NCBI GenBank assembly: GCA_030540535.1
Contig: JAUNWB010000106.1
Location: 1-5,619 of the forward strand
Direction: 5' to 3'
DNA length: 5,619 bases
Origin: Elusimicrobiales bacterium
GTDB taxonomy: Bacteria; Elusimicrobiota; Elusimicrobia; Elusimicrobiales; Elusimicrobiaceae
Numbering within the stretch: the stretch's first letter is position 1; every line of letters begins with the position of its first letter. Positions 1 through 5,467 of the stretch are shown in pieces. The position numbers were made by a program, and so were the translations under genes. Under the pieces are notes generated by a model that ran no database searches, had not been told where the DNA came from, and was given only the letters and a program-made list of their open reading frames with translations.

Positions 1-91
1 ATAAGCCGCCAAACCTGGATTATCCCCATGTTATCAAAAAAAAAAAACAATACAACCCCCAGCGGCTAGGTTCCCCAGTCGCCCGCCCATA

Positions 92-125
92 CAAAAAAAT
101 ACCCCGGGCGAAAACCCGGGGTATT
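92..125 (-). terminator. Intrinsic terminator of the mutS-mutL operon
   Basis: On the minus strand, 17 nt past the mutL stop, an 11-bp stem (98-108 with 115-125, seven of the pairs G-C) and a 6-nt loop run straight into seven T (93-99). This is a textbook Rho-independent terminator and closes the operon. Confidence 0.93.
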
Positions 126-141
126 GTATGTGCAAATGTTT

Positions 142-870
142 TTAGCGGCCGAACAGCTTGTCTACGTCTTTCATTTTAAGCTGCGCCACACACGGGCGGC
201 CGTGCGGGCAGTGCATGCCGTCTTTACATTTTTTCATATTTTCCAGGAGGCCTTCGGCTTCGGCGGCCGAAATTTGGTCATGCGCTTTAATGGCTTTTTT
301 ACACGCCAGCATGGCCACCATTTTGCGCTTCAGTCCTTCGGTGGATTTAGACGGATCCCCCACCACCTGCGAAAGCGAAACGATAAATTCTTTCATATCG
401 TCCTCTTTAAACCGAATCATATGCGGCATGGAGCGCACCAGCACGGTACGCGCGGAAAAAGGCTCCACCTCAAACCCGGCCGTTTTCAGCCAGTCCGCCC
501 ACGACAGCAACGTTTCGGCGTTGGACGGCGGCAAATCCACATGAATAGGAAACAACAACTTCTGCACCTTTACGTCCCGCTTATCAAACGCGTCCAGATA
601 ATGTTCAAACAACACGCGTTCCTGCGCGGCATGCTGGTCGATAAGCACGAGGCCGAGCGGATTTTCAAACAGCAAATAACTTTTTTGAAGCTGGCCCAAA
701 TAATGATACGGCCCCTGGTACCAGGCAGGCTCGCCCGCGGCGGTTAAATCCGCGGCGGAAGGAGCTTCTTCCCGCACGGGGGATTGCAAATCCGGGGACG
801 GAATTTCCTCGGCAGGAGCGGGCGCAACGGGCCGCGCCACATACCCCACGGGCTCTTCGGTTTCGCGCAT
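142..870 (-). CDS. mutL: MutL C-terminal fragment: linker and endonuclease/dimerisation domain
   Basis: This 242-aa frame carries the MutL dimerisation domain with the nicking active site. After about 50 linker residues comes YLGQLQKSYLLFE. The metal-binding motif DQHA(x)2E(x)4E is complete at 78-89 (D78, H80, E84, E89). QKLLFP at 103-108 fits the Q-x-L-x-x-P pattern by which MutL docks on the sliding clamp. Other conserved parts are ACKKAIKAHD (189-198), CPHGRPC (221-227, zinc-site region) and the terminal FGR. The frame begins with ATG in TAATG. The start may be an accident of the frame break, but it falls exactly in the disordered linker, so a separately translated domain cannot be excluded. 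The stop is followed by a strong terminator. Confidence 0.85.
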   Translation of the reverse strand: MRETEEPVGYVARPVAPAPAEEIPSPDLQSPVREEAPSAADLTAAGEPAWYQGPYHYLGQLQKSYLLFENPLGLVLIDQHAAQERVLFEHYLDAFDKRDVKVQKLLFPIHVDLPPSNAETLLSWADWLKTAGFEVEPFSARTVLVRSMPHMIRFKEDDMKEFIVSLSQVVGDPSKSTEGLKRKMVAMLACKKAIKAHDQISAAEAEGLLENMKKCKDGMHCPHGRPCVAQLKMKDVDKLFGR

Positions 871-1193
871 TAAAAAACCGGGCTTAGGGCAAAATCGGGT
901 TTGGAAACGGCGGGGGAAAATGCCGCGGCGGACATAAACGTATTGCCGGACGATTGCGGACGCACGGGTTCCCCCACAAATATTTTTTCGGCCGCAGGCT
1001 GGGCGGCAGGCGGCAAATCCACAGTCGGGGCCGCCACGCCCACTTCCACCGGGCGCGCGTTTTGGAAAACGGTTTCCCCCGCCGCGTGCATGATAAAACC
1101 GAATACTTTATTTTCGTTTACAAAACGGATATCGCGCTTTTGCGGGTGGATGTTTACGTCGAAATCCGCCGGGGAAAGCGTCATATACGCCAC
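870..1193 (-). CDS. mutL: MutL middle fragment: end of transducer domain and inter-domain linker
   Basis: This frame continues MutL after the first break. It stays open upstream to about 1259, so the Met at 1193 is only the first in-frame ATG and probably not a real start. Residues 10-24 (DFDVNIHPQKRDIRF) are the classic MutL transducer motif. Lys19 corresponds to the lysine that reaches the ATP gamma-phosphate in E. coli MutL. A Pro/Ala-rich segment typical of the variable linker follows from about residue 45. The frame ends at TAA (870-872) directly after a run of six T, and this stop overlaps the ATG of the next piece as TAATG. It has no independent function that I can see. Confidence 0.75.
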   Translation of the reverse strand: MAYMTLSPADFDVNIHPQKRDIRFVNENKVFGFIMHAAGETVFQNARPVEVGVAAPTVDLPPAAQPAAEKIFVGEPVRPQSSGNTFMSAAAFSPAVSKPDFALSPVF

Positions 1194-2050
1194 AAACGCC
1201 GGGTGACGGTCTTTCGGGCGGACGTTCTGATAGGCTTTATAAATGGCCTGCTGGACGGTTTGGAATCAATCGGGCGGCGGTTGACAAATACGTATTGCAT
1301 GTCCCGCACGGAAACGAGTTTGTCGGCCGGCGTAAGGAACAGTTTTAGGCCCATTTCTTCAAACTCTTTAAATACCAAACTTTGGCTGACTTCTTCCCCC
1401 AAAATGGCTTTGGCGCGCGCGGGAACGGCACCGGCCAGCGGGCCGTTTTCGGCAGGGAGATTATACACTTCGCGCCCGTTTACCGTTACGCGGTACGCCA
1501 CGGACAGATTGGCGAGCGCGCTCTCTTCAATTACCTTTAACAAACAGGCGCGTTCGTACGAATCGCTTTTCAAAAATTTAAGGCGGGCGGGCGTATTGTA
1601 AAACAGGTTGCGGATTTCCACCGTCGTGCCTTTAATGGACGGCGCGGGGCTTTTTAACACCACTTTCCCGGCGTGCAGTTCAATGCGGTTTCCGTTTCCG
1701 CCTTCTTCGCAGCTGGTCAGCGTCATGCGCGAAACGGCCGCCACGGAGTAGAGCGCTTCCCCGCGGAAACCGAACGTATGCAAATTTTCCAAATCGTCAA
1801 ACGCGCGGATTTTGCTGGTGGCGTGACGCAGGACGGAAAGCTCCAAATCTTCCGCACTCATACCGCAGCCGTTGTCGTTAATGCGGATTAAGTCCTTGCC
1901 GGAGCCTTCGATATCCACGTTAATGCACGTGGCACCCGCGTCCACCGCGTTTTCCAAAAGCTCTTTCAGCACCCCGGCAGGGCGTTCGATTACTTCTCCG
2001 GCGGCGATTTTCCCGGCGGTTTTTTCGTCCAGTACGCGTATGTTACTCAT
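1181..2050 (-). CDS. mutL: MutL N-terminal fragment: GHKL ATPase and most of the transducer domain
   Basis: This 289-aa frame starts with ATG overlapping the end of mutS by 8 bases, so translation is probably coupled. A weak GGAAG lies about 10 nt before the start. GHKL motifs are clear: E30 and N34 in KELLENAVDAGA, DNGCGM at 59-64, and TFGFRGEAL at 92-100. The NTPAR segment and FVNRRPID of the transducer domain follow. From the Lys after RRPIDS the residues stop resembling MutL (about 25 junk codons, then TGA). The other frame there reads TVQQAIYKAYQ, as expected for the family. Taken literally, the product would lack the conserved Lys of the HPxK motif and the whole C-terminal domain, so it should not support repair. 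Confidence 0.85.
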   Translation of the reverse strand: MSNIRVLDEKTAGKIAAGEVIERPAGVLKELLENAVDAGATCINVDIEGSGKDLIRINDNGCGMSAEDLELSVLRHATSKIRAFDDLENLHTFGFRGEALYSVAAVSRMTLTSCEEGGNGNRIELHAGKVVLKSPAPSIKGTTVEIRNLFYNTPARLKFLKSDSYERACLLKVIEESALANLSVAYRVTVNGREVYNLPAENGPLAGAVPARAKAILGEEVSQSLVFKEFEEMGLKLFLTPADKLVSVRDMQYVFVNRRPIDSKPSSRPFIKPIRTSARKTVTRRLWRI

Positions 2051-4604
2051 TGATGCGTTTCTTCCATTCGCAAATTAACTGCAGGGCGGCCAGCGGGGTC
2101 AGCTTGTCCGGGTCCGCCATTTTGATTTCTTCCACAATAGGCGAAGAAAACAAATCTTTTACCATATCCTGTTCTTTGGCGGAAATTTTGGCTCCTTTTT
2201 TGGCTTCCAAATCTTTCAGCACTTTTTTGGCGCGCAGGGTACACGCCGCGGGAAGCCCCGCGATTTCCGCCACGTGAATCCCGTACGAGCGGTCCGCCGC
2301 GCCGGGCAGAATTTGGTACAAAAACGCCAGGCGGCTTTCGCCGGACGCGTCTTTGTATTCCTTGGCGTCCACGTGCCAGTTGCTTACGCTTTCGTACTTG
2401 TTTTCCAGGTCCACAAGTTCGAAATAGTGCGTGGCAAACAGCACTTTCGGCCCGCCGGCGGGTTTGTACAAATACTCCACAATCGCCCAGGCGATGGAAA
2501 TGCCGTCAAAGGTAGACGTGCCGCGCCCGACTTCGTCGAGCAAAATCAAACTGCGCGGCGTCATGGACGCCAAAATGTGCGCGGTTTCGTTCATTTCCAC
2601 CATAAAAGTGGAGTTGCCGCGGGAAAGCGCGTCGTGCGCGCCGATACGCGTCATGATTTTATCCACCACGCCCACGCGCGCCGCCGACGCGGGCACAAAA
2701 GACCCCATCTGCGCCATAATGACGATGATGGCCGTCTGCTTCAAAAACACGCTCTTACCGCCCATGTTGGGGCCGGTAATCAGCATAATTTGGTTTTCCG
2801 GCGTGCCGATGGCAAGGCCGTTGGGCACAAAGCTGCCGGAGGGAAGAGTCGCTTCCACCAGCGGATGGCGGCCGTTTTCGTAATGCAGTTCGGTGCCGTT
2901 GTCCACCACCGGGCGGACGTAGTTGCCCTTCATCGCGCACAGTGCAAGCGACATATATACATCCAGTTCCGACACAATCTGCGCAAACGCTTTTACATGG
3001 TTAATCCGTGCGGCACACGCTTTGCGCACCTCATCAAACAGCGAACTTTCCAGCCGGATGATTTTCTGTTCCGCATTTAAAATTTTGTCTTCCAGCGATT
3101 TTAACTCTTCGGTGATAAAGCGTTCCGCATTGACGAGCGTCTGCTTGCGGACATAGTTAAAAGGCACTTTGGCAATATGGCTTTTGGTAACTTCAAAATA
3201 GAACCCGAAAACGGAATTAACCCCCACCCGCATGGTGGGAATACCCGTTTTTTCCCGCTCGCGCGCGCACATTTCTTCCATACATTTGCGGCCGTTTTGT
3301 TTGAGCGAGCGAAGTTCATCCAGCTCGGCGTTGTAGCCGGCGCGGATGACGTGCCCGTCGGAAAGTTTCAGCGGCGGGTTTTCGTCCACCGCGTCGTAAA
3401 GCGTGCGGGACATTTCCCTAAGAACGGGCAGATTTTCCTCAAACAACGCGCGCAGGTGCGGCGCAATATTGCCGTACGTTTCAAACCAGCGCGAAAGCGG
3501 GTCTATATTCAGAAGCGACTGCCTAAGGCCCGACAAATCACGCGGCGAAGCCGTGCCGGTGGCGGTACGCGTCATGATGCGTTCCACGTCGGATATATTT
3601 TCCAAAAGTGCCGACAAATCCGCCAGCGCGGACTGGTTTTTTACAAATCCTTCCACACAGTCCTGCCGCGCGGTTATTTCGCCCGGGTCCATCAGCGGGT
3701 GCAAAATCCACTCTTTGAGTTTACGGCTTCCCACGGCGGTTTTGGTATGGTCTAAGAGCGCCCACAGGCTGCCGCGGCGGCCGCCCTCCTGGCTTTTGAC
3801 AAGCTCCAAAGAAGCCACGGCGTTTTCGTCAATCTGCAGGCTGTCTTTGAGTTCCCGGTAGGACGGAATTAAAACGGTTTTAAAACTGGGCTCCGTTACA
3901 CTTAAATACTTCATGGTTTGCAAGGCGCAGGCGAGGGCTTTTTTCTTATCCCCCCACGCGCCGAGCGCGGGCCAGTTGGCGGGGAGCGTGTAGTCCCCTT
4001 CGAAAGCGGGCTGTTCCGTCAGCGTCAGTTTGCCGGGAAGCACCACTTTATTTTTAAGCTGTTCGAGCGAATCCTTATCCCCCACCACTTCCGAAGGATT
4101 AATCGCCGCCAGGGCGGCGGCCAAATTGGTAAGCGTAGAATCTTTATCGTTTTGGTTGACCCAAAACTCGCCGGTGGAAACCTCCACGCACGAAAGCGCC
4201 CACCCGCGCGGATGAACGGATAAACACACCAAATAGTTGGATTGGTTGGCGTCCAAAAGGGAGTCTTCCATCAGCGTGCCGGGCGTAATCACGCGCGTGA
4301 CTTTGCGCTCAAAAAGTTTGGTGTTTTTATCCATCACCGAACTGGTTTGCTCGCAAATACCGATTTTCTTCCCCGCGTTAAGAAGCCGTACAATGTAGTT
4401 GTTTGCCGCGTGAAAGGGAATGCCGCACATGGGCACGCCGTGGCGCGCGGTAAGCGTAAGGCCCAAAAGTGCGCTGACTTCGCGGGCCTGCTCGTCAAAC
4501 ATTTCGTAAAAATCACCTAGCCGGAAGAACAGAATGATACCCGGGTGTTTGGCCCGGATGTCGTAGTATTGTTTCATCAAAGGGGTGGTATTCGTCTTCT
4601 GCAT
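2043..4604 (-). CDS. mutS: DNA mismatch repair protein MutS
   Basis: MutS binds mispaired bases and small loops in DNA, then uses ATP to form a sliding clamp that recruits MutL. The 853-aa product has the usual bacterial MutS1 length. The mismatch-reading F-x-E motif is F32-Y33-E34 within DFYEMF (31-36). The connector and lever/clamp domains follow, up to about residue 565. The ABC-type ATPase shows Walker A GPNMGGKS (611-618, Lys617), signature STFMVEM (665-671), Walker B with D690-E691 followed by VGRGTSTFDG, and the switch His726 in THYFEL. The C-terminal end (TPLAALQLICEWKK) matches the usual MutS tail, and a KDLF stretch shortly before it could be part of a clamp-binding motif (tentative). 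It is first in a mutS-mutL operon, and its stop overlaps the mutL start. The chosen ATG has no evident Shine-Dalgarno sequence. Met10 is an alternative start, also without one. No frame disruption is seen. Confidence 0.97.
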   Translation of the reverse strand: MQKTNTTPLMKQYYDIRAKHPGIILFFRLGDFYEMFDEQAREVSALLGLTLTARHGVPMCGIPFHAANNYIVRLLNAGKKIGICEQTSSVMDKNTKLFERKVTRVITPGTLMEDSLLDANQSNYLVCLSVHPRGWALSCVEVSTGEFWVNQNDKDSTLTNLAAALAAINPSEVVGDKDSLEQLKNKVVLPGKLTLTEQPAFEGDYTLPANWPALGAWGDKKKALACALQTMKYLSVTEPSFKTVLIPSYRELKDSLQIDENAVASLELVKSQEGGRRGSLWALLDHTKTAVGSRKLKEWILHPLMDPGEITARQDCVEGFVKNQSALADLSALLENISDVERIMTRTATGTASPRDLSGLRQSLLNIDPLSRWFETYGNIAPHLRALFEENLPVLREMSRTLYDAVDENPPLKLSDGHVIRAGYNAELDELRSLKQNGRKCMEEMCAREREKTGIPTMRVGVNSVFGFYFEVTKSHIAKVPFNYVRKQTLVNAERFITEELKSLEDKILNAEQKIIRLESSLFDEVRKACAARINHVKAFAQIVSELDVYMSLALCAMKGNYVRPVVDNGTELHYENGRHPLVEATLPSGSFVPNGLAIGTPENQIMLITGPNMGGKSVFLKQTAIIVIMAQMGSFVPASAARVGVVDKIMTRIGAHDALSRGNSTFMVEMNETAHILASMTPRSLILLDEVGRGTSTFDGISIAWAIVEYLYKPAGGPKVLFATHYFELVDLENKYESVSNWHVDAKEYKDASGESRLAFLYQILPGAADRSYGIHVAEIAGLPAACTLRAKKVLKDLEAKKGAKISAKEQDMVKDLFSSPIVEEIKMADPDKLTPLAALQLICEWKKRINE

Positions 4605-4665
4605 AGGGATATTTTAGCAATTTTGGCCGGATATTGCCCGGCGGAGAATAAGGAATTTTACCCAT

Positions 4666-4691
4666 AAAAAAACCACCCTTGCGGGTGGTTT
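4666..4691 (-). terminator. Intrinsic terminator between the tRNA-Tyr region and mutS
   Basis: A 9-bp stem (4670-4678 with 4683-4691) is closed by a GCAA (GNRA) tetraloop and followed by seven T on the minus strand (4666-4672). It would stop transcription arriving from the tRNA region before mutS. It begins directly beside the repeated tRNA 3' end (4692-4709), so it may once have followed the tRNA immediately. Confidence 0.9.
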
Positions 4692-4709
4692 AAATGGTGG
4701 TAGGAATAG
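4692..4709 (-). repeat. Direct copy of the tRNA-Tyr 3' end (distal copy)
   Basis: These 18 bases are identical to 5019-5036, and 22 of the first 24 positions match if the repeat is extended. They cover the last part of the T arm, the 3' acceptor strand, the discriminator and CCA of tRNA-Tyr. A copy of a tRNA 3' end downstream of the gene in the same orientation is the usual mark of tyrosine-recombinase integration, though here only about 330 bp apart. Confidence 0.7.
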
Positions 4710-4866
4710 AGTTCGCCTTCCGGTAAAAACGCTGACACGTTTTTCCTGCAGGCCGGGCTCGCGGTTTTTACCTTTCGGGCTCAGCCCTCAAACAAAAACA
4801 TCGCTCCGCCTTTCGAATCCTAACGTGGAGGGCGGCCCGCAGGGTCTGTTTGCCCGCTTTCCTACC
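4695..4866 (-). ncRNA. Candidate structured RNA with tRNA-Tyr-like ends, or interrupted tRNA-Tyr relic
   Basis: Read on the minus strand, GGTAGGAA (4859-4866) and TTCCTACC (4699-4706) form a perfect 8-bp closing stem identical in its seven outer pairs to the tRNA-Tyr acceptor. It is followed by A and CCA. The 172-nt span has further hairpins: CCGCC/GGCGG, GGGC/GCCC (4777-4787) and stems made from alternating A5 and T5 segments. A normal T arm, D arm and anticodon arm are absent. I do not recognise RNase P, SRP, tmRNA or 6S RNA in it. It has no promoter of its own that I can find, and the terminator at 4666-4691 follows it directly. Confidence 0.35.
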
Positions 4867-4909
4867 CATAAGAATAATTTGCGCAAGAACGCGCTGATTT
4901 TTTCAAAAT

Positions 4910-5009
4910 AAAAAAGCTTCTTTCTAGGCGTTGGCGACCGAGTGTGTACTGTGAAAGGGCGGAGCCCGAGGTACCCGAGGAAGCCAAGAACAACGAAAGA
5001 AGCTTTTTT
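4910..5009. repeat. 15-bp perfect inverted repeat around a 70-bp structured core
   Basis: The arms are 4910-4924 and 4995-5009, ending in A6/T6 so that a T run follows the stem on either strand. Inside, TTGGC (4931-4935) pairs with GCCAA (4983-4987), GGGC (4957-4960) pairs with GCCC (4964-4967), and CCCGAGG occurs twice (4965-4971, 4974-4980). It starts 12 nt past the tRNA-Tyr CCA and could act as its terminator. The layout also resembles a small non-autonomous palindromic element. No coding frame in it is credible. Confidence 0.6.
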
Positions 5010-5018
5010 AGTAAGGAA

Positions 5019-5036
5019 AAATGGTGGTAGGAATAG
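5019..5036 (-). repeat. Direct repeat inside the functional tRNA-Tyr 3' end (proximal copy)
   Basis: This is the partner of 4692-4709. Fifteen of its bases belong to the tRNA and three to the flank. The tRNA stays complete, as expected if an inserted element brought its own copy of the attachment site. Confidence 0.65.
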
Positions 5037-5108
5037 GATTCGAACCTATGTAGGGCGTAGCCCGACGGTTTTACAGACCGTTGCTTTTGACCGCTCAGCC
5101 ATCCTACC
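5022..5108 (-). tRNA. tRNA-Tyr (GTA), with encoded CCA
   Basis: The 87-nt gene folds as a class II tRNA. The acceptor stem is GGTAGGA/TCCTACC, the anticodon stem ACGGT/ACCGT with loop CTGTAAA gives anticodon GTA, the long variable arm is CGGGC-TACG-CCC, and the T arm is ATAGG/CCTAT with loop TTCGAAT. The discriminator base is A and the CCA end is encoded (5022-5024). A long variable arm with GTA identifies tyrosine. A promoter lies about 65 bp upstream. Its original terminator may be the one at 4666-4691, now over 300 bp away. Confidence 0.97.
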
Positions 5109-5124
5109 GAAATCACATTAAAAG

Positions 5125-5145
5125 CCGGAAGCCGTTGGCCTCCGG
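5125..5145 (-). promoter_or_regulatory. GC-rich hairpin in the tRNA-Tyr 5' leader
   Basis: A 9-bp stem (5125-5133 with 5137-5145) and a 3-nt loop lie between the promoter and the tRNA. The sixth pair is G-U in minus-strand RNA but A-C in plus-strand RNA, so the minus transcript forms the better hairpin. It is followed by CTTTTAATG, a short T run. It could attenuate, shield or mark the leader for processing, or be a weak terminator left from an earlier arrangement. Confidence 0.45.
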
Positions 5146-5178
5146 TCCTAATTATTACTTAAACAACTAGGTACAAAT

Positions 5179-5207
5179 ATTATAACAAAAAATTTATCTT
5201 TTGTCAC
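5179..5207 (-). promoter_or_regulatory. Sigma-70-type promoter upstream of tRNA-Tyr
   Basis: On the minus strand GTGACA (5202-5207, five of six matches to TTGACA) and a perfect TATAAT (5179-5184) are separated by exactly 17 bp in an AT-rich stretch. Transcription would begin near 5172, giving a leader of about 60 nt before the tRNA. Confidence 0.8.
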
Positions 5208-5243
5208 TCCACAATCTCAGGTCAATTCATTCAGTTAGAAGCG

Positions 5244-5444
5244 TCAGACACGGGACAAATTTTCCACATAATAATAAGTGTACTTAACATCCGTCTTTTC
5301 AATTTGCCCGTAGCTGCCGCATACAGCCTGCGCTGCCGCGTCTCCGTTAGCCGCCAAACAATATACGTTTAAAGAGCCATACGTATTCTGAAAAATTATT
5401 TCCCATGCTAAACGCGGCAAAACATAATACTGACACTGCGCGTT
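5244..5444 (-). pseudogene. Type IV pilin-like C-terminal remnant
   Basis: A 66-codon open frame ends in TGA at 5244-5246 and is closed upstream by another TGA (5445-5447). It has no ATG. Its sequence has YYVLPRLAW, then YGSLNVYCLAANGD, AAAQAVCGSYG and an aromatic-rich end (KYTYYYVEN). A Cys pair in the pattern Y-C-x-A ... A-x-x-V-C-x-S-x-G, followed by a Tyr-rich tail, is what I know from the C-termini of type IV pilin/pseudopilin proteins in Elusimicrobiota. The prepilin peptide and the hydrophobic N-terminal helix are missing, and an unrelated gene ends only 21 nt upstream. It is therefore probably a truncated relic, not a sequencing artefact. The family assignment rests on pattern memory only. 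Confidence 0.5.
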
Positions 5445-5467
5445 TCAATAGAAAAAATCAGTTCTTT

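Larger units (their letters stand above)
142..2050 (-). pseudogene. mutL: mutL, full-length locus interrupted by two -1 frame changes
   Basis: The locus encodes a complete MutL, the ATP-gated effector of mismatch repair, but over three pieces in different frames. The N-terminal piece (1181-2050) has the GHKL ATPase motifs, the middle piece has the HPxK motif and linker, and the C-terminal piece (142-870) has the endonuclease domain. The breaks lie near 1259-1261 and at 870-877. Adding one base at each restores a single frame of 637 codons (636 aa), a normal MutL length, and every family motif then falls in order. Both breaks are consistent with one base lost from a homopolymer. Either these are sequencing or assembly errors and the gene is intact in the organism, or mutL is truly inactivated and the strain may have a raised mutation rate. 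I favour error, because the remaining sequence shows no other decay. Confidence 0.85.

Noticed and set aside
36..47. Run of 12 A near the left end as a terminator or slippage site
   Set aside because: There is no hairpin next to it and no gene around it, so only the tract itself can be reported.
1..90. Small minus-strand frame starting at the ATG near 90
   Set aside because: It has about 24 codons with no ribosome binding site or recognisable content, and it lies directly past a strong terminator.
124..747. Plus-strand 207-codon open frame opposite the MutL C-terminal domain
   Set aside because: It is a shadow of the nuclease domain, with unlikely composition and no ribosome binding site, and it begins inside the terminator region.
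2274..3080. Long plus-strand open frame of 268 codons opposite mutS
   Set aside because: It lies wholly antisense to a well-conserved mutS region including the ATPase motifs. It is rich in Arg/His as expected of a shadow frame and has no family motif.
4695..4866. RNase P RNA, SRP RNA, tmRNA or 6S RNA as identity of the structured region
   Set aside because: The conserved cores I know are absent: no GAGGAAAGTCC of RNase P, no complete SRP GGAAGGAAGCAGC loop, and no tmRNA T arm or tag frame. The 6S resemblance is only a short AAGCGGGC.
4862..5116. Minus-strand 84-codon open frame over tRNA-Tyr and the inverted repeat
   Set aside because: It reads through the complete tRNA gene and the palindromic element, so it is not a plausible protein.
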